Counted from the first letter of the stretch, positions 1 through 13,999 are shown. The stretch: 64,000 nt of DNA from Streptacidiphilus sp. PB12-B1b (GCF_014084125.1 NZ_CP048405.1:1-64000), one strand, 5' to 3'. A program made the numbers and translations. The notes: generated by a model not told the origin, from the letters alone.

Positions 1-1872
1 ATGGACCGCAAGTGGCTGGAGCGCACCGCTCCCATGGGTCTGATGCACGACACCGCGCTACTGGCCGCCCCCAACGAGATGGCCAAGGCCAAGCTCGAAG
101 GACATCTTCTCCCGAAGATCACCGAGGCCCTGAGCCAGCAGTACGGGCGCTCGATCCGGATCGCGGTGATCGTCGACGCCAACGCGGCCTCGCTGATCCC
201 GCCGCCGGCCTCCTCCGCACCCGCAGAGCCCGAGCGCGCTCCCGAGCGCCAGGGCGAGCGGCTCGGAGAGCGGCTGGGAGAGCGCTTGGGCGAGCGCCAC
301 GGGGAGCGCCAGGGGGAGCGCCAGGGCGAGCGGCCGATCGACCGCGAGTACCCCTACCAGCCGCAGCACCGCGAGTACCCGCCCGCGCCCCCGCAGCAGC
401 AGCCGGGATACGGCTACGACTACGAGAACCGCGGCGGCGGCTACCCGGACCGCGGCGGCTATTACGGCGGCGGCCCCGGCTATCCCAGTGCCTTTCCCGG
501 CCGCGCCCCGCACAGCCAGGACGACGAGTGGCCCCCGGCCGCGCCCGCGCCGCAGCCCCGCCCCTGGGAGCAGCGCGACCAGCACCGCCCCGACCAGCAC
601 CGCCCGGACCAGCACCAGGACCTGCAACGGCAGGACCTGCAGCGCCAGGACCACGCGCGCCCCGAGCACCAGCCGACGGAGGACCGCGCCGACCACCTGC
701 CGGCCGTGCGCCCCGACGGCGCTCCGGCCGAGCGCTCCGCCGGTGACGGCCCGCTGCCCGCCAACCTGCCGCCGCACATGCCGGTGCACCGGCCCGGCGG
801 TGGTTCGAGCAACAGCTCGGGGCTGGCCCGGCCGGACGAGCCGGCGGCCCGGCTGAACCCGAAGTACCTCTTCGAGACCTTCGTCATCGGCTCCAGCAAC
901 CGCTTCGCGCACGCGGCGGCGGTGGCCGTCGCCGAGGCGCCCGCGAAGGCGTACAACCCGCTGTTCATCTACGGCGAGTCCGGGCTCGGCAAGACCCACC
1001 TGCTGCACGCGATCGGCCACTACGCCAGGAGCCTGTACCCCGGCACCCGGGTGCGCTACGTCAGCTCGGAGGAGTTCACCAACGAGTTCATCAACTCGAT
1101 CCGGGACGACAAGGGCGACGGCTTCCGGCAGCGCTACCGGGACATGGACATCCTGCTGGTCGACGACATCCAGTTCCTGCAGAGCAAGGAGTCGACGCAG
1201 GAGGAGTTCTTCCACACCTTCAACACCCTGCACAACGCCAACAAGCAGATCGTGATCTCCTCCGACCGGCCGCCCAAGCAGCTGGTGACGCTGGAGGACC
1301 GGCTCCGCAACCGCTTCGAGTGGGGGCTGACCACCGACGTCCAGCCGCCTGAGCTGGAGACCCGGATCGCCATCCTGCGCAAGAAGGCGATCCAGGAGCA
1401 ACTCAACGCCCCGCCCGAGGTGTTGGAGTTCATCGCGTCCCGGATCTCGCGCAACATCCGCGAGTTGGAGGGTGCGCTGATCCGGGTGACGGCCTTCGCC
1501 AGCCTCAACCGGGCTCCGGTCGACCTGCAGTTGGCGGAGATCGTGCTGAAGGATCTGGTGCCCGGCGGCGAGGAGGCCGGGCCGGAGATCACCGCGACCG
1601 TCATCATGCAGCAGACGGCGGCGTACTTCGGCCTGAGCGTGGACGACCTGTGCGGCTCCTCGCGCAGCCGGGTGCTGGTCACGGCGCGGCAGATCGCCAT
1701 GTACCTGTGCCGGGAGCTGACCGACCTGTCCCTGCCCAAGATCGGCGCGCAGTTCGGCGGCCGGGACCACACCACGGTGATGCACGCCGACCGCAAGATC
1801 CGCACGATGATGGCCGAGCGGCGGTCCATCTACAACCAGGTGACCGAACTCACCAACCGCATCAAGAGCTGA
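1..1872 (+). CDS. dnaA: chromosomal replication initiator DnaA (probably 5'-truncated by the window edge)
   Basis: DnaA is the AAA+ ATPase that binds DnaA boxes at oriC, melts the origin and recruits the helicase. Numbered from base 1, the Walker A motif GESGLGKT is at residues 325-332, Walker B ILLVDDI at 384-390, and the domain IV box-binding signature GRDHTTVMH at 587-595. Residues about 60-280 are a Pro/Gln/Arg-rich, low-complexity domain II with short repeats, typical of Streptomyces DnaA. The first residues match the middle of domain I; known streptomycete DnaA proteins carry some 30 more residues before this point. The true start is therefore probably upstream and the ATG at base 1 internal. 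A strong terminator follows the stop. Confidence 0.97.
   Translation: MDRKWLERTAPMGLMHDTALLAAPNEMAKAKLEGHLLPKITEALSQQYGRSIRIAVIVDANAASLIPPPASSAPAEPERAPERQGERLGERLGERLGERHGERQGERQGERPIDREYPYQPQHREYPPAPPQQQPGYGYDYENRGGGYPDRGGYYGGGPGYPSAFPGRAPHSQDDEWPPAAPAPQPRPWEQRDQHRPDQHRPDQHQDLQRQDLQRQDHARPEHQPTEDRADHLPAVRPDGAPAERSAGDGPLPANLPPHMPVHRPGGGSSNSSGLARPDEPAARLNPKYLFETFVIGSSNRFAHAAAVAVAEAPAKAYNPLFIYGESGLGKTHLLHAIGHYARSLYPGTRVRYVSSEEFTNEFINSIRDDKGDGFRQRYRDMDILLVDDIQFLQSKESTQEEFFHTFNTLHNANKQIVISSDRPPKQLVTLEDRLRNRFEWGLTTDVQPPELETRIAILRKKAIQEQLNAPPEVLEFIASRISRNIRELEGALIRVTAFASLNRAPVDLQLAEIVLKDLVPGGEEAGPEITATVIMQQTAAYFGLSVDDLCGSSRSRVLVTARQIAMYLCRELTDLSLPKIGAQFGGRDHTTVMHADRKIRTMMAERRSIYNQVTELTNRIKS
244..333 (+). 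repeat. 12-bp tandem repeat in dnaA domain II
   Basis: Seven successive 12-bp units beginning GAGCG, plus half a unit, encode a run of G-E-R-(L/H/Q) tetrapeptides. The array lies in the non-conserved linker between DnaA domains I and III. Further short repeats (D-Q-H-R-P) follow near bases 580-620. Confidence 0.85.
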
Positions 1873-1895
1873 GCACGCCGGGCCGAGGGGCCGCC

Positions 1896-1933
1896 GCGGG
1901 TGCCGGGACTGACCGTCCCGGCACCCGCTTTTT
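1896..1933 (+). terminator. rho-independent terminator of dnaA
   Basis: A perfect 14-bp inverted repeat (1896-1909 with 1915-1928, 5-nt loop) is followed directly by five T residues, 23 bp after the dnaA stop codon. It separates dnaA transcription from oriC. Confidence 0.9.
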
Positions 1934-2828
1934 CGTGCCCGCCGGGGCCGGGCCGGGCCGCCGCAGCGCCGACAGCCGCCGACCGGGGCCCGTACGTCTG
2001 AGCAGCCCAATCGAACGGCGGGGGCGATCGGGGGCGATCGGGGCCGGTGTCCACAGCGGAGAGCACTTTTCCTCGTCCACACCCTGGGGAGAGCGGAGTT
2101 ATCCCGAATCCCTCCACAGCGTCCGCCATCATGGTGGCGTCGGCCCAGCTCAGCTGCCTGTGTACTTGTGCGCAACGACTGTCCACAGGCTGTGGAGAAC
2201 TGAGGGCCTGTCAACCCCGCGCCAGAGTTGTCCACGCGCCGTCCCCAGGAACAGGGCACTTGTCCCCAGGTTGTCCACAGTTCAGGGCCCGAATATCCCC
2301 AGTTCGGCAACATCGTTCTGCATTTCACCGGAGCGAGTGAAAGAGGCCACACAACGTTGCCGAAGGGGCTGGGGAGAACTGCCCCCAAATCTGGGGACGC
2401 AGGTGGGGATAACCTGGGGACAACTCAACTGCCCTGTGGGGGAAGCCTCCTGTGTCCACAGCAGACGTAGTTTCTCCACCGGTGGCGTCCCCAGGCAATG
2501 TGGACAAAAAACCGGCCCTGACCTGCTGAAAAGGGGGTTATCCACGGTATCCACAAGGCCTACTACTACTACTCCACGTATAGAGCTCGAGGATGATCGA
2601 CAAGCAGGCGGGGGCCTGATCTGTGGATGACGCGAACCCGACGCGGGTTCGAAGCGTCTTCGCCCCATCAGCCTCGGCTGTCGGTGGAGTACGTCAGACT
2701 GTCTTCGGCAACAGGAGCAGTGCCCTGCCGATCGAGGTGGTTCACTGCACCCACAGCAAGAGTCCCCACCCTGGGGACGGTTCCAAACTGCGAATCCAAC
2801 AGCAGCAGCACACAGGAGGCGGTTACCG
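1934..2828. other. oriC: oriC, replication origin with DnaA-box array
   Basis: This non-coding dnaA-dnaN spacer holds many DnaA boxes in both orientations. Perfect or near-perfect copies of TT(G/A)TCCACA are at 2271-2279 (+), 2499-2507 (-, perfect), 2228-2236 (+), 2538-2546 (+), 2547-2555 (+), 2452-2460 (+), 2179-2187 (+) and 2047-2055 (+). Weaker copies are at 2189-2197 (-) and 2621-2629 (-). GC content drops relative to the flanks. Position, size (about 0.9 kb) and box density match the streptomycete oriC. The last bases carry the dnaN ribosome binding site, AGGAGG at 2814-2819. Confidence 0.95.
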
Positions 2829-3959
2829 GTGAAGTTCCGGGTCGAGCGTGACGTCCTCGCGGAGGCCGTGGCCTGGGCCGCGCGCAGCCTCCCGGCACGG
2901 CCTCCGGTGCCCGTGCTCGCCGGTCTGCTGATCGCGGCCGACGAGGGCAAGCTGAGCCTGTCCGGCTTCGACTACGAGGTCTCCGCGCGGGTCGAGACCG
3001 AGGCCGACATCGACGAGCCGGGCACGGTCCTGGTCTCCGGTCGCCTGCTGGCCGACATCTCCCGGTCGCTGCCCAACCGGCCGGTCGAGATCTCCACCGA
3101 CGGGGTCCGGGTCATCGTGGTCTGCGGCAGCTCGCGGTTCACCCTGCCGACGCTGCCGGTGGACGAGTACCCGGCGCTGCCGCAGATGCCCACCGTCTCC
3201 GGCGCCGTCCCCGGCGACCTGTTCGCGGCCGCCGTGGTCCAGGTCGCCACCGCGGCCGGGCGGGACGACACGCTGCCGGTGCTGACCGGTGTCCGGGTCG
3301 AGATCGAGGGCGACCGGATCACCCTGGCCGCCACCGACCGCTACCGCTTCGCCGTCCGCGAGCTGCTGTGGAAGCCCGAGCAGGAGGGCCTGGCGGCGGT
3401 CGCCCTGGTGCCCGCCAAGACGCTGCTGGACACCGCCAAGTCGCTCAGCGCCGGCGACACCGTCTCCATCGCGCTGGCGGGCAGCGGCAAGGGCGAGGGC
3501 CTGATCGGCTTCGAGGGCGCGGGCCGCCGGACCACCACCCGGCTGCTGGAGGGCGAGTTCCCGAAGTTCCGGGCGCTGTTCCCGACCGAGTTCAACTCCG
3601 TCGCCACCATCGACACCCCGGCGTTCGTCGAGGCCGTCAAGCGCGTCTCGCTGGTCGCCGAGCGGAACACCCCGGTCCGGCTGAGCTTCGAGCAGGGCGT
3701 GCTCACCCTGGAGGCCGGCTCCGGCGACGACGCCCAGGCCACCGAGCGGGTGGACGCGGACCTGGAGGGCGACGACATCTCGATCGCCTTCAACCCGGCC
3801 TACCTGCTGGACGGCCTCTCCGCGATCGACTCCGCCGTCGCCCAGCTGAGCTTCACCACCTCCACCAAGCCGGCCCTGCTCAGCGGCAAGCCCTCGGCGG
3901 ACGCGGAGGCGGACGAGGCGTACAAGTACTTGATCATGCCGGTGCGTTTGTCCGGCTGA
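2829..3959 (+). CDS. dnaN: DNA polymerase III beta sliding clamp
   Basis: DnaN forms the ring-shaped processivity clamp that tethers the replicative polymerase to DNA. The 376-residue product starts at GTG 2829 with AGGAGG ten bases upstream. It begins MKFRVERDVLAEAV and ends IMPVRLSG, the usual clamp C-terminus. The length fits the three-domain clamp fold (about 125 residues each). The gene follows oriC directly and precedes gnd and recF, the standard actinobacterial order. The last 25 bp are repeated just beyond the stop codon (separate entry). Confidence 0.97.
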   Translation: MKFRVERDVLAEAVAWAARSLPARPPVPVLAGLLIAADEGKLSLSGFDYEVSARVETEADIDEPGTVLVSGRLLADISRSLPNRPVEISTDGVRVIVVCGSSRFTLPTLPVDEYPALPQMPTVSGAVPGDLFAAAVVQVATAAGRDDTLPVLTGVRVEIEGDRITLAATDRYRFAVRELLWKPEQEGLAAVALVPAKTLLDTAKSLSAGDTVSIALAGSGKGEGLIGFEGAGRRTTTRLLEGEFPKFRALFPTEFNSVATIDTPAFVEAVKRVSLVAERNTPVRLSFEQGVLTLEAGSGDDAQATERVDADLEGDDISIAFNPAYLLDGLSAIDSAVAQLSFTTSTKPALLSGKPSADAEADEAYKYLIMPVRLSG

Positions 3960-4018
3960 CAGAGGCTGGATCATGCCGGTGCGGTTGTCCGGCCCCCGCA
4001 GTCGGTGCGGTTGTCACG
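3932..4018 (+). repeat. partial duplication of the dnaN 3' end
   Basis: The 25 bases at 3932-3956, coding for the clamp C-terminus IMPVRLSG, recur at 3969-3993 with a single T-to-G change. A shorter copy of the core (GGTGCGGTTGTC) follows at 4004-4015, and a degenerate relative (GGACGGTTGTCCGG) lies near 4060. The dnaN stop falls between the first two copies. Confidence 0.8.
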
Positions 4019-4200
4019 AACCGGCTGCGGAAGCCCCACGGCCGGGACGGCTGCCCTCGGGACGGTTGTCCGGCCCGGTTCGGGCAAGGCGTACCGCAGA
4101 TGGGCCCTACGCCCGGTGGCTGCACAGCCCCGGGCGTAGGCTCGCCTCGTGGCGGCAACGGGGCCGCGCGCCGGTAGTCACCTCGAACGAAGGACGTGTG

Positions 4201-5076
4201 ATGGAGCTCGGACTGATCGGTCTCGGCAAGATGGGCGGCAACATGCGCGAGCGCATTCGCCGCGCGGGCCACACCGTCGTCGGCTACGACCGCAATCCCG
4301 ACCTGGCCGACGTGTCCAGCCTCAAGGACCTCGTCGGTGCGCTGCAGGCCCCTCGCGTCGTGTGGGTGATGGTTCCGGCCGGCGCCCCGACCCAGGCCAC
4401 CATCGACGAGCTCGGCGAGCTGCTGGAACCCGGCGACGTGGTCGTGGACGGCGGCAACTCCCGCTGGACCGACGACGAGAAGCACGCGTCCGAGCTGAAG
4501 GCCAAGGGCATCGGCTTCGTCGACTGCGGCGTCTCCGGCGGCGTCTGGGGCCTGCAGAACGGCTACGCGCTGATGTACGGCGGCACGGACGAGGACATCG
4601 CCAAGGTCCAGCCGATCTTCGACGCGCTGAAGCCCGAGGGCGACGCCGGCTCGGTCCACGCGGGCAAGGTCGGCGCCGGGCACTTCGCCAAGATGGTCCA
4701 CAACGGCATCGAGTACGCCATGATGCAGGCGTACGCCGAGGGCTGGGAGCTGCTGGAGGCGGTGGACTCGGTCACCGACGTCCGCGAGGTGTTCCGCTCC
4801 TGGCAGCAGGGCACGGTGATCCGCTCCTGGCTGCTGGACCTGGCCGTCAACGCGCTGGACGCCGACGAGCACCTGGACAAGCTCAAGGGCTTCGCCCAGG
4901 ACTCCGGCGAGGGCCGCTGGACGGTCGAGGCCGCCATCGACCACGCCGTGCCGCTGCCCGCGATCACCGCCTCGCTGTTCGCCCGCTTCGCGTCCCGCCA
5001 GGACGACTCGCCGCAGATGAAGATGGTGGCCGCGCTGCGCAACCAGTTCGGCGGCCACGCGGTCGAGTCCAAGTAG
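4201..5076 (+). CDS. gnd: 6-phosphogluconate dehydrogenase, decarboxylating, short type
   Basis: This enzyme oxidises 6-phosphogluconate to ribulose 5-phosphate and CO2 in the pentose phosphate pathway. The 291-residue product begins with the nucleotide-binding motif GLGKMGGNM (7-15), followed by DGGNS (83-87), VSGGVWG (111-117) and the catalytic helix with K164, N168 and E171 (GHFAKMVHNGIEY). It is about 180 residues shorter than the E. coli-type enzyme, which marks the short GndA-like subfamily, often NAD-dependent. The ATG at 4201 follows a GAAGGA-like ribosome binding site. The position between dnaN and recF is conserved in Streptomyces. Confidence 0.93.
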   Translation: MELGLIGLGKMGGNMRERIRRAGHTVVGYDRNPDLADVSSLKDLVGALQAPRVVWVMVPAGAPTQATIDELGELLEPGDVVVDGGNSRWTDDEKHASELKAKGIGFVDCGVSGGVWGLQNGYALMYGGTDEDIAKVQPIFDALKPEGDAGSVHAGKVGAGHFAKMVHNGIEYAMMQAYAEGWELLEAVDSVTDVREVFRSWQQGTVIRSWLLDLAVNALDADEHLDKLKGFAQDSGEGRWTVEAAIDHAVPLPAITASLFARFASRQDDSPQMKMVAALRNQFGGHAVESK

Positions 5077-5160
5077 TCCCCCGCGGTCCCCGCGCCGGGC
5101 GGGCCCGACCGGCGGGCGCACCGGAACAACTGACGAGAAGAAGGCTGACGAGTCCAGGGC

Positions 5161-6291
5161 ATGCACGTCTCGCATCTGTCGCTGGCCGACTTCCGTTCCT
5201 ACGCCCGGGTCGAGGTTCCCCTCGATCCGGGCGTCACCGCGTTCACCGGCCCCAACGGCCAGGGCAAGACCAACCTGGTCGAGGCCGTCGGCTACGTGGC
5301 CACCCTGGCCAGCCACCGGGTGTCCGGTGATGGCCCGCTGGTGCGGCTGGGCGCCGAGCGGGCGGTGATCCGCGCCGCCGTGGTCCGCGACCAGCGGTCC
5401 ACCCTGGTGGAGCTGGAGCTGAACCCGGGCCGGGCCAACCGGGCCCGGATCAACCGCTCCGACAACGTCCGCGCGCGCGACGTGCTGGGCCTGCTGCGGA
5501 CGGTGCTGTTCGCGCCCGAGGACCTGGCCCTGGTGAAGGGCGATCCGGGCGAGCGCCGGCGCTTCCTGGACGAGCTGCTGGTGGCCCGGGCGCCCCGGCT
5601 GGCCGGGGTCCGCCAGGACTACGAGCGGGTGCTGAAGCAGCGCAACGCCCTGCTGAAGACCGCCGCCATGGCCCGGCGCTCCAGCGGCCGGGTGGAGCTG
5701 TCCACGCTGGACGTGTGGGACGACCACCTCGCCCGGGCCGGCGCCGAGCTTCTGGCCTGCCGGCTCGACCTGGTGGCGGCGCTGCAGCCGCTGGTGCGCA
5801 CCGCCTACGAGGAGCTGGCCCCCGGCGGCGGGCCGACGCTGCTGGAGTACCGCAGCTCCATCGGCGAGGACGCCGAGCTGGGCGGCGGCCGGGAGGGCCT
5901 GTACGGGGAGCTGCTGCGGGCCATGGGGGCCCTGCGCAAGCAGGAGCTGGAGCGGGGGATCACCCTGGTCGGCCCGCACCGCGACGAGCTGGGGCTGCGG
6001 CTGGGCGAGCTGCCCGCCAAGGGCTACGCCAGCCACGGGGAGTCCTGGTCGTTCGCGCTGGCGCTGCGGCTGGCCTCGTACGAGCTGCTGCGGGCGGACG
6101 GCGGCGAGCCGGTGCTGATCCTGGACGACGTCTTCGCCGAGCTGGACGCCCGCCGCCGGGAGCGGCTGGCGGAGCTGGTCGCCCCGGGTGAGCAGGTGCT
6201 GGTGACGGCGGCGGTGCCGGAGGACGTGCCGGAGTCGCTCAGCGGGGCCCGTTACTCCGTCACGAGCGGCGATGTGGTCCGAATCGCCTGA
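5161..6291 (+). CDS. recF: DNA replication and repair protein RecF
   Basis: RecF is an SMC-like ATPase that with RecO and RecR loads RecA at single-strand gaps. Of 376 residues, Walker A GPNGQGKT is at 30-37 and a C-terminal Walker B region [12 protein letters not shown] sits near residue 320, followed by the D-loop stretch. The length is normal for actinobacteria. The start ATG at 5161 aligns with the family N-terminus ([14 protein letters not shown]). It lies between gnd and dciA on the same strand. Confidence 0.96.
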   Translation: MHVSHLSLADFRSYARVEVPLDPGVTAFTGPNGQGKTNLVEAVGYVATLASHRVSGDGPLVRLGAERAVIRAAVVRDQRSTLVELELNPGRANRARINRSDNVRARDVLGLLRTVLFAPEDLALVKGDPGERRRFLDELLVARAPRLAGVRQDYERVLKQRNALLKTAAMARRSSGRVELSTLDVWDDHLARAGAELLACRLDLVAALQPLVRTAYEELAPGGGPTLLEYRSSIGEDAELGGGREGLYGELLRAMGALRKQELERGITLVGPHRDELGLRLGELPAKGYASHGESWSFALALRLASYELLRADGGEPVLILDDVFAELDARRRERLAELVAPGEQVLVTAAVPEDVPESLSGARYSVTSGDVVRIA

Positions 6292-6355
6292 AGTCCGCGC
6301 TCGGGCCCGCGGGCTCGTACCCTTGCAAGCCCGAGCGGGGAGTGACGAGGCAGCT

Positions 6356-6976
6356 GTGAACGATTCGACCGATGCGGTGGGCGGTGGGCAGGTGCTGCCC
6401 GCGGCCGGTGAGGCCGGCCGGGCCGGCGGGGCGGGCGGTGTGCCCGGGCAGGCCGGGGCCGGTGCGGCGGACGAGCCGCGGCTGTCCGGGGTGGACCTGG
6501 CCCGGGTGGCGCTGCGCAACGCCAAGGAGCAGGCCCGGCTGCGCGGCGACAGCGTCCGGCAGAAGAAGGAGGCCCGGCGTACCGGGCTGCGCAGCGGGGC
6601 CCGGGCGGACGGCCGGGATCCGCAGCCGCTGGGTGCGGCCATCGGGCGGCTGCTGGCCGAGCGGGGCTGGGAGGCGCCGGCGGCGGTGGGCGGGGTGATG
6701 GGCCGCTGGCCGCAGATCGTCGGCCGGGACCTGGCCGCGCACTGCGAGCCGGAGGGCTACTCCGAGGAGGACCGGGTGCTGAGCGTGCGGTGCACCTCGA
6801 CGGCCTGGGCGACGCAGATCCGGCTGATGGCGCCGGAGCTGGTGCGGCGGTTGAACCAGGAGCTGGGCCACGGCACGGTGCGGTTGATCAAGGTGCAGGG
6901 GCCGGGTGGTCCGCAGCGCAGTTACGGGCGGTTGCGGGCGCCCGGGAGCAAGGGTCCGGGGGACACCTGGGGGTGA
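6356..6976 (+). CDS. dciA: DciA-like (DUF721) replicative helicase loader
   Basis: DUF721/DciA proteins replace DnaC as loaders of the DnaB helicase in most bacteria. The GTG at 6356 has GAGG nearby and gives 206 residues; the open frame extends upstream but lacks a better start. The first 85 residues are Gly/Ala-rich and poorly conserved. The DUF721 core follows (PLGAAIGRLLAERGWEAP to the region LVRRLNQELG, about residues 85-190). Its place between recF and gyrB matches the mycobacterial and streptomycete orthologue. Family assignment is secure; the loader role is inferred from the family. Confidence 0.88.
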   Translation: MNDSTDAVGGGQVLPAAGEAGRAGGAGGVPGQAGAGAADEPRLSGVDLARVALRNAKEQARLRGDSVRQKKEARRTGLRSGARADGRDPQPLGAAIGRLLAERGWEAPAAVGGVMGRWPQIVGRDLAAHCEPEGYSEEDRVLSVRCTSTAWATQIRLMAPELVRRLNQELGHGTVRLIKVQGPGGPQRSYGRLRAPGSKGPGDTWG

Positions 6977-7019
6977 CCGAGCGGATCGGCTCCGTGCCCA
7001 TGTGAGCCCATTACGCCCC

Positions 7020-7055
7020 CCAGGCGGGTGGTGGGATACATCCGGCCTGGTTTTT
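7020..7055 (+). terminator. probable terminator after dciA
   Basis: CCAGGC (7020-7025) pairs with GCCTGG (7045-7050), which is followed by five T residues. The loop is long, so this is a moderate candidate. It would separate recF-dciA from the gyrB promoter. Confidence 0.5.
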
Positions 7056-7100
7056 GTGCGGCACGGGGGAGCCCAGGGGCTTCCAAAGGCCCATGAGTGT

Positions 7101-7119
7101 CAGTCCTACCGGTAGACTG
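7101..7119 (+). promoter_or_regulatory. gyrB promoter -10 region with inverted repeat
   Basis: A TAGACT hexamer (7113-7118) about 105 bp before the gyrB start is a plausible -10 element. It overlaps a dyad whose core CTACCGGTAG (7106-7115) is a perfect palindrome, extended by CAGT and ACTG with one bulged base. This could be a regulator site or a supercoiling-sensitive promoter structure; the sequence does not decide. Confidence 0.45.
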
Positions 7120-7149
7120 GAGGCTGAAACCGCCGCTTGCGGTGACTGA

Positions 7150-9315
<2,166 letters not shown>

Positions 9316-9376
9316 CGGCCCGTAGGCGCCGTCCCGACCGTCCCTGGCAGCACGCACGAGAGGAAACTGACCCGCA

Positions 9377-12046
<2,670 letters not shown>

Positions 12047-12178
12047 TTCCGACGTACCCGCGCGTGGTCGGGCCGCCGCAGTCGGCGGCCCGACCGCTCG
12101 CTGTCATCGGCGGGCAGCGTCCGACAACACAATGACCAGGACTGACCGGTCCTGGTGGGGAACTCCGGGAGGACCAGG

Positions 12179-12943
12179 GTGAGTGGAGCCACGGGTGCCG
12201 CTGGCGGAAACGCCGCTGCGGGGCGGAAGGGCCCTGGGCCGAGCGCGCCCCAGGGCGGGATGGCCGGCGGTCAGCTGTCCGGGCACGACGCGGCGGCCAC
12301 CGCGGTGAGGCCGTCGGTGGCGGGCGGCGGGACGGCGGCCGCGCGCCGCCGCCAGGCCGACCAGCAGGCGGGCCCCGGCGGTCAGCCGCAGACGCAGGCG
12401 ATGAGCCCCGCCGCCCCGGCCGCGGCGCCGGCGGGCGGGCGCTCCGGGTACTCGACGCCGACGACGTACCAGAAGGGCCAGCCGACGCCCCCCGGCGGCA
12501 CCCGGGTGCCGACCGGCTCCGGGCAGCCGGAGGCGGCCCCGCGTCCCGGTCCGGCCGCCCCGGCGTCCGGGCGCACCCGGCGGGCGCGGCTGCGGGTGAC
12601 CCGGACCGACCCGTGGTCGGTGATGAAGATCAGCTTCCTGCTGTCGATCGCGCTGGGCGTGGTCACCATCGTCGGCGTGTCGCTGCTGTGGATGCTGCTG
12701 GACACGGCCGGGGTGTTCAGCTCGGTCGGCGGCACGCTGAAGCAGGCGACGGGCTCCGACAACAACGGCGGCTTCGACCTCCAGTCGTACCTGTCCTTCG
12801 GCAACGTGCTGATGACGACGGCGCTGATCGCGGTGATCGACGTGGTGCTGCTGACCGCGCTGGCGACGCTGGGCTCGTTCATCTACAACATGGCGGCCGG
12901 CATCTCCGGGGGCGTCGAACTGACGCTCTCCGAGGAGGACTGA
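12179..12943 (+). CDS. DUF3566 transmembrane protein
   Basis: The function is unknown. DUF3566 proteins sit beside gyrA across actinobacteria (Rv0007 in M. tuberculosis). The GTG at 12179 is preceded by GGGAGGA at 12167-12173, giving 254 residues. Residues 1-140 are a Gly/Pro/Ala-rich cytoplasmic region. The DUF3566 domain follows with two membrane helices (about 150-175 and 210-240) and an acidic end. It is co-directional with gyrBA, 132 bp after gyrA, and precedes a strong terminator. Membership of the gyrase operon is inferred. Confidence 0.88.
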   Translation: MSGATGAAGGNAAAGRKGPGPSAPQGGMAGGQLSGHDAAATAVRPSVAGGGTAAARRRQADQQAGPGGQPQTQAMSPAAPAAAPAGGRSGYSTPTTYQKGQPTPPGGTRVPTGSGQPEAAPRPGPAAPASGRTRRARLRVTRTDPWSVMKISFLLSIALGVVTIVGVSLLWMLLDTAGVFSSVGGTLKQATGSDNNGGFDLQSYLSFGNVLMTTALIAVIDVVLLTALATLGSFIYNMAAGISGGVELTLSEED

Positions 12944-12995
12944 CCCGCTCCGCCCCGGACGCTCCCGGGCTGCCTCGGCCCGACCTGATGACCGT

Positions 12996-13022
12996 GTGGA
13001 CCCCGCCCGCAGCGGGGTCCAC
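12996..13022 (+). terminator. terminator of the gyrB-gyrA-DUF3566 unit
   Basis: A perfect 11-bp inverted repeat (12996-13006 with 13012-13022, loop of five) lies 52 bp after the DUF3566 stop. No long T-tract follows, as is common in Streptomyces. Confidence 0.75.
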
Positions 13023-13062
13023 TCGCGTTTGTGCACCTCCTGGCCCTGCCGGAGGGAACGGA

Positions 13063-13093
13063 TTTGGGCGGAGCGGCATGGGTGCGCTAATCT
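13063..13093 (+). promoter_or_regulatory. putative tRNA-Ile promoter
   Basis: TTTGGG (13063-13068) and TAATCT (13088-13093) are separated by 19 bp and lie 26 bp before the tRNA 5' end. The -10 match is good; the -35 is weak. Confidence 0.4.
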
Positions 13094-13119
13094 TTCAACG
13101 CAGCGCAGGAGCGCAGCGC

Positions 13120-13193
13120 GGACCTATAGCTCAGACGGTTAGAGCGCTTCCCTGATAAGGAAGAGGCCGGAGGTTCAAGTCCTCCTAGGTCCA
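13120..13193 (+). tRNA. tRNA-Ile (anticodon GAT)
   Basis: A 74-nt cloverleaf. The acceptor stem GGACCTA pairs with TAGGTCC (13186-13192), with discriminator A at 13193. The T-arm is GGAGGTTCAAGTCCTCC. The anticodon GAT at 13154-13156 sits in a CTGATAA loop. The 3' CCA is not complete in the gene. Confidence 0.97.
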
Positions 13194-13203
13194 CCGCAGC
13201 GGA

Positions 13204-13235
13204 ACGGTCGATGGGAACATCCCATCGGCCGTTTC
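13204..13235 (+). terminator. tRNA-Ile terminator
   Basis: ACGGTCGATGGG (13204-13215) pairs with CCCATCGGCCGT (13221-13232), with one G-T pair and a 5-nt loop, ending in a short T-run. The remaining spacer to 13568 holds no gene or RNA I can recognise. Confidence 0.75.
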
Positions 13236-13568
13236 TGCGTTTCCGGGCCCGGCCGGGGCGCGGAAGGGGCCGCGGACGGGGTGGGTGCGGGCGGCGCGGA
13301 CGGGCCTGGTGCGGCGCTGTGGCGGCCTGCGGCAGCGACGGGGCCGGGCCCGCTCGGCGATGGCCCTGAGGGGCCGGGCGGGGCTGCCGTCGGGGCGTCA
13401 AACGGGCTTGGTCCGGGGCGTGTTGACCGTGGCCTCCAGGCCGTTCCGGGGGCGGGCAGCGCAGGGCTGGCCCGCAGGTCGGGTGTGTATCATCGGCCGG
13501 AAGGACGCATCCAGCCTGGTTGCCTCCGCTCAGTACCGGATCAGACGCAAGAAGGACGAGGTCGCGCG

Positions 13569-13700
13569 GTGAAGAAGCTTCTCCTGGTAGCCCTGGCTGC
13601 ACTCGGCGGGTACTTCGTGTACCGCCAGGTCCAGGCGGACCGCGCCGAGCAGGACCTGTGGACCGAGGCGACGGACGCGGTCCCGGTCGGCGCCCGCTAG
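13569..13700 (+). CDS. DLW-39 family small protein
   Basis: A 43-residue protein read from GTG 13569, starting MKKLLLVALAALGGYFVYRQ and containing the family signature AEQDLWTEATD. The N-terminal hydrophobic stretch could be one membrane helix or an uncleaved anchor. DLW-39 proteins are short, conserved actinobacterial proteins of unknown function, found at this place between the two tRNA genes. A GAAGGACGAGG stretch just upstream is the likely ribosome binding site. Confidence 0.85.
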   Translation: MKKLLLVALAALGGYFVYRQVQADRAEQDLWTEATDAVPVGAR

Positions 13701-13857
13701 AGTCCGGCCCGGCGCGTCGGCGCCGAGCCCCCGCAGCCCTGGCCGCCGGCCGGGGCTGCCGCTGTGGCCGGCCCGGCGCAGCCGCGGGCACCGGCGGTCG
13801 GGATTTCGGCCGCGAACCGGTACCCTGGTGCGCGGCGGTCGGATCCTCCCCCGCCGA

Positions 13858-13930
13858 GGGGCCTTAGCTCAGTTGGTAGAGCGCCGTCTTTGCATGGCGG
13901 ATGTCAGGGGTTCGACTCCCCTAGGCTCCA
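13858..13930 (+). tRNA. tRNA-Ala (anticodon TGC)
   Basis: A 73-nt cloverleaf. The acceptor stem GGGGCCT pairs with AGGCTCC (13923-13929), with discriminator A at 13930. The D-arm is GCTCAGTTGGTAGAGC. The anticodon TGC is at 13891-13893. The T-arm is AGGGGTTCGACTCCCCT. A TACCCT hexamer about 30 bp upstream (near 13821) may be its -10 element. Confidence 0.97.
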
Positions 13931-13941
13931 CAGCAGTTCCG

Positions 13942-13989
13942 GTACGACCGAGGGCCCCACCCGTGCGCGGGTGGGGCCCTCGGTCGTAC
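13942..13989. terminator. bidirectional terminator between tRNA-Ala and the DUF5324 gene
   Basis: A perfect 22-bp inverted repeat (13942-13963 with 13968-13989) with a TGCG loop lies between two convergent genes: tRNA-Ala on the plus strand and the DUF5324 gene on the minus strand. Confidence 0.9.
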
Positions 13990-13999
13990 GCGGTGCAGG

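Noticed and set aside
244-333. Possible CRISPR array
   Set aside because: Contiguous 12-bp coding repeats without spacers inside dnaA.
58-2388. 776-codon open frame antisense to dnaA and oriC
   Set aside because: It is the usual high-GC shadow frame of dnaA, has no recognisable domains and crosses the origin.
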